64,000 nt of DNA. It comes from Xenophilus aerolatus (GTDB lineage: Bacteria > Pseudomonadota > Gammaproteobacteria > Burkholderiales > Burkholderiaceae_C). The stretch's first letter is position 1; each line of letters opens with the position of its first letter. The stretch spans positions 434,001-498,000 of the forward strand of contig QAIB01000001.1 in assembly GCA_030418545.1 (NCBI GenBank), read 5' to 3'. Both the position numbers and the translations under genes were made by a program. The notes under the pieces were generated by a model. That model worked only from the letters and a program-made list of their open reading frames with translations. It was not told the origin of the DNA and did not search any database. This document shows positions 27,225 through 35,616 of the stretch, piece after piece.

Positions 27225-28617
27225 GGCCGCCGTCTGGCAACGCTTCATGGATGACGCCCTCGCGCGCGTGCGGCGTTCGCCGCAGCTGGAGGTGCAGGGT
27301 TCGCTCACCCGCGTCGCCGGGTTGGTGCTCGAAGCCACGGGGCTGCGCACGCCCATCGGATCGCAGTGCCTCGTGCGCATGCCGGGCCAGAAGGATGTGC
27401 TGGCCGAGGTGGTCGGCTTCTCGGGTGATCGCGCCTTCCTGATGCCGGCGGGCGACGTGCACGGCCTGTCGAGCGGTGCCAGCGTTCGGCCGGCCAGCGC
27501 CTTCGTGCCCCTGCCGCGGCTGGGCGAGCCGGAAAGCCAGGTGATGGTGCGCAGCGGCGTGCTGCGGCTGCCCGTCGGCCCGGGCCTGCTCGGGCGGGTG
27601 GTGGACCCGCAGGGCGTGCCGCTGGACCACCAGGGCCCGCTCACGCAGGTCTCGGCCGAGCCGCTGGAGCGGGCGCCGATCAACGCCATGGAGCGCGACC
27701 CGGTGCGCGAGCCGCTGGACACCGGTGTGCGCGCGATCAACGCCCTGCTGACGGTCGGGCGTGGCCAGCGCATCGGCCTGTTCGCCGGCTCGGGCGTGGG
27801 CAAGAGCGTGCTGCTGGGCATGATGGCCCGCTACACGCGCGCCGATGTCATCGTCGTCGGCCTCATCGGGGAACGTGGCCGCGAGGTCAAGGAATTCATC
27901 GAGGACATCCTCGGGGCCGACGGCCGCGCGCGCTCCATCGTCGTGGCGGCGCCGGCCGACGCACCGCCGCTGCTGCGCATGCAGGGCGCGGCCTATGCCA
28001 CCGGCATCGCGGAGCACTTTCGTGATCGCGGAGCGCACGTGCTGCTGCTCATGGACTCGCTGACCCGCTATGCGATGGCGCAGCGCGAGATCGCGCTGGC
28101 GATCGGCGAACCACCTGCCACCAAGGGCTACCCGCCGTCGTGCTTCGCCAAGCTGCCGCAGCTGGTGGAGCGCAGCGGCAACGGGCTCAACGGCGTGGGT
28201 TCGATCACCGCCTTCTACACCGTGCTGTCCGAAGGCGACGACCAGCAGGACCCGATCGCCGACGCCGCGCGCGCCATCCTGGACGGACACATCGTGCTGT
28301 CGCGTGCGCTGGCCGAAGAGGCGCATTTCCCGGCGATCGACATCGAACAGTCGGCTTCGCGCGTCATGCACAACGTGGTGGACGGCCCGCACCTGGAGGC
28401 CGCTCGGCGCTTCAGGGCGGTGTATTCGCGCTACCGCAAGAGCCGCGACCTGGTCCGGCTGGGCGCGTATGCGCCAGGCAGCGACCCCCAGCTCGACGAG
28501 GCGATCGCCCGCCAGCCGGGCATGGTGGGTTTTCTTCAGCAAGGCATGCACGAGGGCGCATCGCTGGCCGGCAGCATCCAGGGACTGCGGCACACGGTCG
28601 AGGACAAGGCCGCCTGA
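27214..28617 (+). CDS. fliI: Flagellum-specific ATPase FliI
   Basis: FliI (467 aa) is the F1-beta-like ATPase of the export apparatus. The start at 27214 is supported by GAGGAG seven bases upstream (27201-27206); an ATG at 27199 lacks one. The Walker A loop AGSGVGKS is at 191-198, followed by [13 protein letters not shown] and the Walker B region [18 protein letters not shown]. The segment [20 protein letters not shown] is typical of flagellar and type III ATPases. It overlaps fliH and is followed by fliJ after 20 bp. Confidence 0.95.
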   Translation: MPPEAAVWQRFMDDALARVRRSPQLEVQGSLTRVAGLVLEATGLRTPIGSQCLVRMPGQKDVLAEVVGFSGDRAFLMPAGDVHGLSSGASVRPASAFVPLPRLGEPESQVMVRSGVLRLPVGPGLLGRVVDPQGVPLDHQGPLTQVSAEPLERAPINAMERDPVREPLDTGVRAINALLTVGRGQRIGLFAGSGVGKSVLLGMMARYTRADVIVVGLIGERGREVKEFIEDILGADGRARSIVVAAPADAPPLLRMQGAAYATGIAEHFRDRGAHVLLLMDSLTRYAMAQREIALAIGEPPATKGYPPSCFAKLPQLVERSGNGLNGVGSITAFYTVLSEGDDQQDPIADAARAILDGHIVLSRALAEEAHFPAIDIEQSASRVMHNVVDGPHLEAARRFRAVYSRYRKSRDLVRLGAYAPGSDPQLDEAIARQPGMVGFLQQGMHEGASLAGSIQGLRHTVEDKAA

Positions 28618-28637
28618 GGCGGCAGGATAAGAGGGCC

Positions 28638-29102
28638 ATGACGAACAACGACGCAATGCAACTCGCCATCGAGCTGGCGACGCACAAGCGGGACACGCTG
28701 GCGCAGGCGCTGAGCCAGGCACGCCAGCAATGGGTGGGCGCGCAGCTGCAGCTCGACCAGCTCGAGGCGTACGCGCAGGAAACGACCTCGCGCTGGGGTG
28801 CGCAATCCGGCCGCTGCGCACCGGAGATCATGCGCCACCACTACCAGTTCATGGAGCGCCTCGTGCATGCGATGCGGCTGCAGACCTCGGTCGTTGCCGA
28901 GCAGGCGGCGCGGGTGGCGCAGGAGGCCGAGGTCGTCCGAGCGGCGGAGGCGCGCCTGGAGTCCTTGCGCCAGGTGCAGGCGCAGCGTGAGCGCGAGGAC
29001 CAACTGCTGCGCCAGCGCCGCGAACAGAAGCAGTCCGACGAGCTGGCTGCCGCGCAGCACCGGCGGCTCTCGAACGGCGGCCTGGCCGGGTTCGCGGGAT
29101 GA
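28638..29102 (+). CDS. fliJ: Flagellar export stalk protein FliJ
   Basis: FliJ (154 aa) is a coiled-coil stalk inside the FliI hexamer. Nearly the whole protein is helical and charged (LAIELATHKRDTLAQALSQA, VRAAEARLESLRQVQAQRER), matching the two-helix coiled coil of the family. The ATG at 28638 is preceded by GATAAGAGGGCC. The stop overlaps the fliK start (ATGA). Identification rests on composition and position between fliI and fliK. Confidence 0.92.
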   Translation: MTNNDAMQLAIELATHKRDTLAQALSQARQQWVGAQLQLDQLEAYAQETTSRWGAQSGRCAPEIMRHHYQFMERLVHAMRLQTSVVAEQAARVAQEAEVVRAAEARLESLRQVQAQREREDQLLRQRREQKQSDELAAAQHRRLSNGGLAGFAG

Positions 29103-30532
29103 GCGCGCAGGCGCTCGGCAGCAGCGCACCGGTGGCGCCGCTCGCCGCGGCGATGCCGGCGGCGACGGCCGGTGCCGGCGAACCCGCCTCCGGCGCGGCC
29201 TTCGCCGATGCGCTCACCAGTGCACGCCAGATCGACACGCCGTCTCGCGACGGCGAGGCGGACGCCGATGCGGCCGGCATGCCGACGCCCCCCGGTGCCG
29301 CGTCCGATCGGCGCGCGCCGTCGCCGGACGAAACACAGCCGTCGAGCGCGGTGGCGGCGGTGCCCGACCCGGCCCTGGCCTTGCTGCTGACGCAGAGTGC
29401 GCTGTCGTCGGGCCGACCTCAGGACGTGGCACCGGAGAGCGGCACCGATGCTGCCGCCGCGGCGGGAGCCACCGGTGGGGCAGGGCGCGCGGCCCGGCTT
29501 CGCGCCGGGGCCGCAACAGCGGGCTCGGCGGGCCTGCCCGCCGCACCGGTGGCCGGCCCCGGTGCGGGCGCAGATGCGATGCCGCAGGGGCCGGCCCCCG
29601 CGGTGACGCCCGACCTGGCCGCCATGGCCGGTGACGCCGACGGCAGGCCGACTCCGCCGGCTCGCGCGGCAAAGCCCGTGGACGCCCTGTCTGCCGCGCA
29701 GACCGGCACGCCGGGGGCGGCCGCGGCAGCTGCGGCGGGTGGTTCGCGCTTCGGCACCGTGCTGCCGCCAGCGGTGACGGCGCGTGGCGCCACCGCGACC
29801 CAGGCCATCGACCGGCCGGGGCCGTACGGCGGCAGCATCACGGTCGCTGCCAACACCGCTGCCGACCTTTCGCGCCAGGCGGCCCATGAAGGCGTCGAGC
29901 GCGGCGACATGCTGGCCGCGCGGTTCGCGAACGCGGTGCACGCCGAGTCGCTCTTCGCGGCGGGGCTGGCGCCGATGGCTGCGGCGACGGGCACCCTGGG
30001 CGGTCCTCGCGAGCGCGACGCAGGCCAACCGGCCTCGTCCGACGCGCTGTTGGCGCCGAGCATGGCGGCGCCTGCGGGCTCGGGCGTGTCGACGGCGCAG
30101 CCGGTGCCGGCGGCGACTCCCGCGGGGGCGGCAGAGTTCGCCGGCGCGCTGGCCGATCAGATCAGCTGGTGGCTCGGCCAGAAGACACAGGGCGCGGAAC
30201 TCACCGTGCAGGGGCCGGCTGGCGCCGCGGTGTCCGTCAGCGTCCAGGTGCAGGGCAACGAAGCCCATGTGGCGTTCCGCAGCGAGCAGGCGCAGGCGCG
30301 CCAGCTCATCGGCGATTCGCTGGCGCAGCTCGAGCAACTGTTGGGCGGCAGCGGGCTGGTGCTCGGCCAGGTGAGCGTCGGCGCGGGTTCGGCCGGGCGC
30401 GAGGGCGGGGCGGCGCGCGAGGCCGACGGGCCCGTGCGCGCCGCCGGCGCGGCAGCCACGCCCGTCCCGGAGGCGGCCGCACCCGCCACGCCGCGGGCAC
30501 TGCGGCGTGGCGGCGTCGACGTCTACGCCTGA
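29099..30532 (+). CDS. fliK: Flagellar hook-length control protein FliK
   Basis: FliK (477 aa) measures hook length and switches export specificity through FlhB. About the first 330 residues are low-complexity, rich in Ala, Gly, Pro and Asp, as expected for the ruler part. The conserved C-terminal FliK domain is seen near 355-425 (GAAVSVSVQVQGNEAHVAFR, ARQLIGDSLAQLEQLLGGSG). Start overlaps fliJ. A 150-bp gap separates it from fliL. Confidence 0.92.
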   Translation: MSAQALGSSAPVAPLAAAMPAATAGAGEPASGAAFADALTSARQIDTPSRDGEADADAAGMPTPPGAASDRRAPSPDETQPSSAVAAVPDPALALLLTQSALSSGRPQDVAPESGTDAAAAAGATGGAGRAARLRAGAATAGSAGLPAAPVAGPGAGADAMPQGPAPAVTPDLAAMAGDADGRPTPPARAAKPVDALSAAQTGTPGAAAAAAAGGSRFGTVLPPAVTARGATATQAIDRPGPYGGSITVAANTAADLSRQAAHEGVERGDMLAARFANAVHAESLFAAGLAPMAAATGTLGGPRERDAGQPASSDALLAPSMAAPAGSGVSTAQPVPAATPAGAAEFAGALADQISWWLGQKTQGAELTVQGPAGAAVSVSVQVQGNEAHVAFRSEQAQARQLIGDSLAQLEQLLGGSGLVLGQVSVGAGSAGREGGAAREADGPVRAAGAAATPVPEAAAPATPRALRRGGVDVYA

Positions 30533-30682
30533 AGCGGCGCCTGCGGCAGACGGCCGCAAGCGTGGTGAAGCGGGGTTTTTCTGGCGCTTTTCCGCGTCTC
30601 CGGCGAGGCGTGGAAACGAATAATTCCTTCCATTCGGGCGCCATGCCGTGCGGGCGGGGCCCGCCTCGTTGAAGGAAACACC

Positions 30683-31267
30683 GTGTCAGCCACCACCGCG
30701 GATCCCACCGCCGCCGCGCCCGGCAAGAGCAAGGGCAAGAGCAAGCTCCTCCTCGTCGTGCTGGCGCTCGTCGTCCTGCTGGGCGGCGCAGGCGGCGGGG
30801 GCTGGTTCTACCTGCAGTCCAGGAAGGCGCATGTCGAGGACGACGAAGAGGACGCCCATGCCTCGGCGAAGAAGCCGGCGTCGCCCAACTACCTCGCGCT
30901 GGAGAACATGGTCGTCAACCTGGCCGATCCGGGCGGCGAGCGCGTGGCACAGGTGGGCATCACGCTCGACCTGGTCGACGCGAAGGCGGCGGACCAGTTG
31001 AAGGCGATGATGCCGGCCGTGCGCAGCAGCGTGCTGCTGCTCCTCACGCAGCGCACCTCCGAAGAACTGCTCAAGCGCGACGGCAAGGAAAAGCTGGCGC
31101 AGGATGTGCAGGTCGAAGTCGCCAAGGCGCTCGGCTACGAGGTGCCCAAGGCATCGCGCAAGGCGAAGGACGCCGACGACGAGGACGAGCCACCGCGCCG
31201 CAAGGCCCGCAAGGCGCCGGCCTCGCCGGTCAACGCCGTGCTGTTCTCGTCCTTCATCGTCCAGTGA
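30683..31267 (+). CDS. fliL: Flagellar basal body-associated protein FliL
   Basis: FliL (194 aa) is an inner-membrane protein around the stator units. It starts with GTG at 30683, preceded by GAAGGAAACACC. One membrane helix lies at about 21-42 (LLLVVLALVVLLGGAGGGGW), then an acidic linker and the periplasmic stomatin-like domain (NYLALENMVVNLADPGGERV, SSVLLLLTQRTSEELLKRDG). A Lys/Arg/Asp-rich insert (about 155-180) precedes the conserved C-terminus NAVLFSSFIVQ. Its stop overlaps the fliM GTG start. Confidence 0.94.
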   Translation: MSATTADPTAAAPGKSKGKSKLLLVVLALVVLLGGAGGGGWFYLQSRKAHVEDDEEDAHASAKKPASPNYLALENMVVNLADPGGERVAQVGITLDLVDAKAADQLKAMMPAVRSSVLLLLTQRTSEELLKRDGKEKLAQDVQVEVAKALGYEVPKASRKAKDADDEDEPPRRKARKAPASPVNAVLFSSFIVQ

Positions 31268-32268
31268 GCGAGGCGGCCGCAGCGATGAGCGAGCTTCACG
31301 AGACCGGCATGGCGGCCGATGCCCCGGCCGGCGCCGACGCGGTCGAGCGCATGGCCGAAGCCGCGGTGCGCGACTTCAACCTGTCCACCGAGCAGCGCTG
31401 GGTGCGCCGGCCGATGCCGACGCTGGACATCGTGAACGAGCGCTTCCAGCGTCACCTGCGGCAGGGCCTGTTCCAGCTGCTGCGCCGCAGTGCGGACGTG
31501 AGCGTCCTGCCGCTGGCGGTGATGCGCTTCGGCGAATTCCTGCAGAAGCTCGACGGCCCGTCGAGCCTCAACGTCGCGGCCTTGCAGCCGCTGCGCGGCA
31601 GCGTGCTGGTGGCCTTCGAGGCGCCGGTGGTTGGCGCGACCGTGGACCTCATGTACGGCGGCAACGGCAACCTGCAGGCCTCGATGGAGGGACGCGATTT
31701 CTCCCCGGCCGAGCAGCGCGTGATCCAGCGCCTGGTGCAGGTGGTGTGCGCGGCCTACGACGAGGCCTGGCGCGAGATCTATCCGCTCAGCCTGGTGCAC
31801 CAGCGTTCGGAGACGCATCCGCAGTTCGCGTCGATCGCCGCACCTGCCGAGATGACGGTGGTGACCAGCGTGGACATCGTGATGGGCGGCTTCGCCGGCG
31901 CGATCCACATCTGCAAGCCCTATGGCGTGCTCGAACCGCTGCGCGACCTCCTGTATGGCCCGCAGCAGGCCAGTGCGCTGGCCGAAGACCGCCGCTGGGT
32001 CTCGCTGCTGTCGCGCGAATTGCAGCAGGTGGAGGTGGCGCTCGTCGCCGAACTGGCCCGCCCGGAACTCACCGTGGCCCAGGTGCTGGGCATGAAGCCC
32101 GGCGACTTCATTCAGCTCGACAGGTTGCCGCTGATCGCGGCGACCGTGGAGGGCACCCCCGTCTTCGCCTGCAGCTACGGCACCCACGAGGGCCGCTATG
32201 CCCTGCGTGTGGAGCATCCGCTGCACAGCGATCAGCCCCATTGGCTTGGAGAAAAGCATGTCCATTGA
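31264..32268 (+). CDS. fliM: Flagellar motor switch protein FliM
   Basis: FliM (334 aa) is the C-ring protein that receives CheY-P. The N-terminus is unusual for the family: about 35 Ala/Glu-rich residues precede RDFNLSTEQRWVRRPMPTLD, and I do not see a clear LSQ(E/D)EIDALL CheY-binding motif there. The central CheC-like region and the C-terminal FliN-like domain (QVLGMKPGDFIQLDRLPLIA) are typical. The GTG start overlaps the fliL stop; an ATG at 31285 is an alternative. Identity is certain from order and sequence. Confidence 0.92.
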   Translation: MSEAAAAMSELHETGMAADAPAGADAVERMAEAAVRDFNLSTEQRWVRRPMPTLDIVNERFQRHLRQGLFQLLRRSADVSVLPLAVMRFGEFLQKLDGPSSLNVAALQPLRGSVLVAFEAPVVGATVDLMYGGNGNLQASMEGRDFSPAEQRVIQRLVQVVCAAYDEAWREIYPLSLVHQRSETHPQFASIAAPAEMTVVTSVDIVMGGFAGAIHICKPYGVLEPLRDLLYGPQQASALAEDRRWVSLLSRELQQVEVALVAELARPELTVAQVLGMKPGDFIQLDRLPLIAATVEGTPVFACSYGTHEGRYALRVEHPLHSDQPHWLGEKHVH

Positions 32269-32623
32269 CCCGTCCGCACTGCAGCCAGAGCAGGCCGCCT
32301 GGGCGCAACCCCTGGAAGACGTCGCCGCCGCCGACGCCGGTGCCGCCGCGGCGGTGCAGGACATCGGCCGGGTGCTCGACATCCCGGTGCAACTGTCGGT
32401 GGAACTGGGCCGCAAGAAGGTGCCGATCAAGCACGTGCTGCAGCTCGCGCAGGGCTCGGTGATCGAACTGGACGCGCTCGCGGGCGAGCCGATGGACGTG
32501 CTGGTCAACGGCTACCTGGTCGCGCGCGGCGAGGTGGTCATGGTCAACAACCGCTTCGGCATCCGGCTGACCGACGTGGTCACGCCGTCGGAGCGCCTGC
32601 GCCGCATGAACGGCGCGGGTTGA
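32258..32623 (+). CDS. fliN: Flagellar motor switch protein FliN
   Basis: FliN (121 aa) forms the base of the C-ring with FliM. The ATG at 32258 (MSIDPSALQPEQAAWAQPLE) has GGAGAA before it and overlaps the end of fliM by 11 bp. The C-terminal SpoA domain is clear: VLDIPVQLSVELGRKKVPIK, LVNGYLVARGEVVMVNNRFG and IRLTDVVTPSERLRRMN. Confidence 0.95.
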   Translation: MSIDPSALQPEQAAWAQPLEDVAAADAGAAAAVQDIGRVLDIPVQLSVELGRKKVPIKHVLQLAQGSVIELDALAGEPMDVLVNGYLVARGEVVMVNNRFGIRLTDVVTPSERLRRMNGAG

Positions 32624-32643
32624 GGCACCGTCGACAGCCTGCC

Positions 32644-32925
32644 ATGACCCAGAGTCTCCTGACCATCGTTCTCTTCATCTGCCTGGTCGCGGCGGCGCCG
32701 CTGGTCATCCGGCGCCTGCAGCAGAAGCGGGCGCTGCCCATGGGCGCCACCGGCCCGGCGTGCCGGCTGGTGTCCGCACTGGCGGTGGGTCCGCAGCAGC
32801 GCATCATGACGGTGGAGGTCGGCCCCGAAGGCGCGCGCTGCTGGCTGGTCGTGGGCGTGACCGCGCAGTCCATCAGCATGCTGCACAGCGTGGCGGCACC
32901 ATCGGGCGAGCATGTTCAAGGTTGA
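32644..32925 (+). CDS. fliO: Flagellar export component FliO
   Basis: FliO (93 aa) helps assemble the FliPQR export core. A single N-terminal membrane helix (SLLTIVLFICLVAAAPLVIR) is followed by a small cytoplasmic domain (ALAVGPQQRIMTVEVGPEGA, CWLVVGVTAQSISMLHSV) that is the FliO signature. The ATG at 32644 is preferred over a TTG at 32620 that overlaps fliN. The end overlaps fliP by 14 bp. Confidence 0.9.
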   Translation: MTQSLLTIVLFICLVAAAPLVIRRLQQKRALPMGATGPACRLVSALAVGPQQRIMTVEVGPEGARCWLVVGVTAQSISMLHSVAAPSGEHVQG

Positions 32926-33673
32926 CCGTCGACTCCTCGCCCTGGCGGCCGCGGGTGCAGCCCTGGCGGCCGGCGCGCCGGCCTGGGCCCAGTCGGCGCC
33001 CGGGCAGCTGCCGCTGGTGATCGGCTCCACGCCCGGCGGCACGAGCTACTCGGTGCCGGTGCAGACCTTGCTGTTCTTCACCGCGCTGTCGTTCCTGCCG
33101 GCCATCCTGCTGATGATGACGGGCTTCACGCGCATCGTGATCGTGCTGTCGCTGCTGCGGCAGGCCATGGGCACGCAGTCGGCGCCGCCCAACCAGGTGA
33201 TCGTGGGGCTCTCGCTCTTTCTCACGCTGTTCGTCATGGGCCCGACGCTCGACCGCGTCTACCAGGACGCCTACGTGCCCTACAGCAACGGCTCGCTGAG
33301 CTTCGAGGCCGCGGCGCAGCGGGCCGAGGCGCCGATGCGAGACTTCATGCTCAAGCAGACGCGGCAGTCGGATTTCGCCCTCTTCGCCAAGCTGGCCAAG
33401 TTGCCCACCGAAACCACGGCCGAGACCGCGCCGCTGCGCGTGCTCATCCCGGCCTTCGCCACCAGCGAGCTGAAGTCGGCCTTCCAGATCGGCTTCATGA
33501 TCTTCATTCCCTTCCTGGTGATCGACATCGTGGTGTCGAGCGTGCTCATGTCGCTCGGGATGATGATGTTGTCACCCGTGCTCGTCGCGCTGCCGTTCAA
33601 GCTGATGCTGTTCGTGCTCGCGGACGGCTGGAACCTGCTGCTCGGCTCGCTGGCCGCCAGCTTCGTCACCTGA
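32912..33673 (+). CDS. fliP: Flagellar export core protein FliP
   Basis: FliP (253 aa) is the main pore subunit of the export gate. A cleavable signal peptide is visible (LLALAAAGAALAAGAPAWA). Membrane segments follow (ALSFLPAILLMMTGFTRIVI, VIVGLSLFLTLFVMGPTLD), and the family motif FQIGFMIFIPFLVIDIVVSS is near residue 190. It overlaps fliO and precedes fliQ by 7 bp. Confidence 0.96.
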   Translation: MFKVDRRLLALAAAGAALAAGAPAWAQSAPGQLPLVIGSTPGGTSYSVPVQTLLFFTALSFLPAILLMMTGFTRIVIVLSLLRQAMGTQSAPPNQVIVGLSLFLTLFVMGPTLDRVYQDAYVPYSNGSLSFEAAAQRAEAPMRDFMLKQTRQSDFALFAKLAKLPTETTAETAPLRVLIPAFATSELKSAFQIGFMIFIPFLVIDIVVSSVLMSLGMMMLSPVLVALPFKLMLFVLADGWNLLLGSLAASFVT

Positions 33674-33680
33674 GGACCGC

Positions 33681-33950
33681 ATGGACGCGCAGACTGTTCT
33701 TTCCATGGGGCGCGACGCCCTGGTCATGCTGCTCACGGTGTCGCTGCCGGTGCTGCTGGCGGTGCTGGTCGTGGGCCTGGCCGTGAGCATCTTCCAGGCC
33801 GTCACCCAGATCAACGAGGCGACGCTGGCCTTCGTGCCCAAGCTGGTCGCGGCCGTGGTGGTCTTCGCCATCGCGGGGCCCTGGATGCTGTCCACGCTGG
33901 TGGACTACCTGCGTCGCATGATCGAGTCGATCCCGCGGATGGTCTCGTAG
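33681..33950 (+). CDS. fliQ: Flagellar export core protein FliQ
   Basis: FliQ (89 aa) is a two-helix export-core subunit. The two hydrophobic hairpins are MLLTVSLPVLLAVLVVGLAV and VVVFAIAGPWMLSTLVDYL, with the conserved FQAVTQINEATLAFVPKL between them. Length matches the family exactly. It lies between fliP and fliR. Confidence 0.96.
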   Translation: MDAQTVLSMGRDALVMLLTVSLPVLLAVLVVGLAVSIFQAVTQINEATLAFVPKLVAAVVVFAIAGPWMLSTLVDYLRRMIESIPRMVS

Positions 33951-33966
33951 TGCACCCGTCCGCACC

Positions 33967-34737
33967 GTGCTGACCTTCGACGAAGCACAGCTGGCGGCGT
34001 GGGTGACGCCCTGGCTGTGGCCCTTCCTGCGCGTGCTCGGGCTGTTCACCGCCGCGCCGGTGTTCTCGTCGCGGGCCATTCCGGTGCGCGCGCGCGTCGG
34101 CCTGGCGGCGGTGGTCGCGCTCGGCGCGCAGGCCACGCTCGGCGCCCAGCCTGTCATCGCTTTCGACAACGCACTGGCGCTGGGCGCGCTGGTGCAACAG
34201 GTGGCCATCGGCCTGGCGCTCGGATTCACGGCGCGCCTGGTGTTTGCGGCGATCGAGTTCGCCGGCGAACTGGTGGGCCTGCAGATGGGGCTGAATTTCG
34301 CGTCCTTCTTCGACCCGGTCAGCAATGCCCAGGCCAGCGCCGTGTCCCGCTTCTTCGGCAACGTTGCGATGCTGGTCTTCATCGTCATCAATGGCCACCT
34401 GACGGTGCTGATGGCCGTCATCAAGAGCTTCGAGGTCTTCCCGGTCGGCACCGGCGTGCTCGACGCCTTCGCACGGCTGCGGCTGCACGAGATGGGCGCG
34501 GAGCTGTTCGCCAGCGCGCTGTGGGTGGCGCTGCCGATGATCGCGCTGCTGCTGTTCGTCAACCTCGTGATGGGCGTGATCTCGCGGGTGGCGCCGCAGA
34601 TGAACATCTACGCCATCGGCTTTCCGGTGACGCTGACCAGCGGCCTGGCGGGCATGGCGCTGGTTCTGCCCATGATGGAGCAACCCCTGCTCGCCCTGAT
34701 GGAGCGACTGCTCGGGCTGTTCACCGGGTCGCGCTGA
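33967..34737 (+). CDS. fliR: Flagellar export core protein FliR
   Basis: FliR (256 aa) completes the FliPQR export core. It begins with GTG at 33967 and has about six membrane segments (WLWPFLRVLGLFTAAPVFSS, GFTARLVFAAIEFAGELVGL, GMALVLPMMEQPLLALME). The segment LQMGLNFASFFDPVSNAQAS is strongly conserved in FliR. It is the last gene of the fliF-R cluster and converges with the response regulator gene after 8 bp. Confidence 0.95.
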   Translation: MLTFDEAQLAAWVTPWLWPFLRVLGLFTAAPVFSSRAIPVRARVGLAAVVALGAQATLGAQPVIAFDNALALGALVQQVAIGLALGFTARLVFAAIEFAGELVGLQMGLNFASFFDPVSNAQASAVSRFFGNVAMLVFIVINGHLTVLMAVIKSFEVFPVGTGVLDAFARLRLHEMGAELFASALWVALPMIALLLFVNLVMGVISRVAPQMNIYAIGFPVTLTSGLAGMALVLPMMEQPLLALMERLLGLFTGSR

Positions 34738-34745
34738 CCCGGGCC

Positions 34746-35378
34746 TCAGACGAGGTGGTTGCGGATCGCGTAGGCGGTCAGCGCCGCATTGGTCGGGAGA
34801 TTGAGCTTCTCCCTGACGCGCGTGCGGTACACGCTCACCGTCTTCGGGCTGAGCATGAACTCGTCGGCGATCTCGGACAGGCGCTTGCCCGACGCGATGC
34901 GCACCAGCGTCTGCATCTCGCGGTCGGACAGCGCGTGATGCGGCGCTTCGTCCGATGCCGGCTTGGCGATGTTGTCGGCCAGCACCTGCGCCAGCTCTCG
35001 TGTGACGTGCTTCTGGCCCCGCGCCACCGAGCGCACGGCAGCGATGAGCCGCCGCGGATCACTCGTCTTGCTCAGGAAGCCGTAGGCGCCGGCGCGCAGG
35101 CAACGGATCGCGTAGTCGCGCTCCGCGTGCATCGAAAAGACCAGCACCTTCACCTGGCTGGCGCTGTCCGCCAGCCCCGCCAGCAGGTCCAGGCCGCCGC
35201 GTCCGGACAGCGCCAGTTCGAGGATCAACACATCGCAGGGGGTGGAGCGCAGCAGGTCCTTGAGTTCGGCCGCGTCGCCGGCCTCCCCCGTCACGCGGAT
35301 GTCCACCGCTTCGGACAGCACATCCCGGATGCCGCGGCGCACGATGCCGTGCTCGTCGCAGGTGATGACGTGGATCAT
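34746..35378 (-). CDS. Orphan NarL/FixJ-type response regulator with Glu at the phosphosite
   Basis: A 210-aa regulator: receiver domain (about 1-118) and LuxR-type helix-turn-helix (about 147-207, REMQTLVRIASGKRLSEIAD, PKTVSVYRTRVREKLNLPTN). The acidic pair Asp8/Glu9, Ser82 and Lys104 are in place. The residue at the usual phosphoacceptor aspartate is Glu54 (CDVLILELALSGRGG; codon GAA). It may therefore act without phosphorylation, as D-to-E changes often mimic the active state. No kinase gene is adjacent. It converges on fliR and lies beside two c-di-GMP genes, so a role in motility or surface behaviour is likely but unproven. Confidence 0.88.
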   Translation of the reverse strand: MIHVITCDEHGIVRRGIRDVLSEAVDIRVTGEAGDAAELKDLLRSTPCDVLILELALSGRGGLDLLAGLADSASQVKVLVFSMHAERDYAIRCLRAGAYGFLSKTSDPRRLIAAVRSVARGQKHVTRELAQVLADNIAKPASDEAPHHALSDREMQTLVRIASGKRLSEIADEFMLSPKTVSVYRTRVREKLNLPTNAALTAYAIRNHLV

Positions 35379-35528
35379 CGGCCATCCCCCGCCGGTGCGC
35401 TGCGGCGCGGGGAGATCCGAATCGGTCGAGGGGCAGGGAAGGCTCGGCTGGGCGGGCGGGAAGGCACGTTGGTTTCGCCGGGATCACGCCGGCCAGGGCC
35501 GGCGCTGCAAGACAGGGTGTGTATTTCG

Positions 35529-35547
35529 GATAATGATAATTAACAAA
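35529..35547. promoter_or_regulatory. Fur-box-like AT-rich site upstream of the orphan regulator
   Basis: GATAATGATAAT, the first 12 bases of the classic 19-bp Fur consensus, is followed by TAACAAA, which matches poorly. It lies in a short AT-rich island 151 bp before the regulator start. A TTGACA (minus strand) at about 35548-35553 lies beside it and could be a -35 element. Binding by Fur is only a suggestion. Confidence 0.35.
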
Positions 35548-35616
35548 TGTCAAATTTACCGGCTCCGGCTTTCCGGATGTTGGTTTGCGCCCACGTGCGG
35601 CCGTGCCGCGCGGCGC

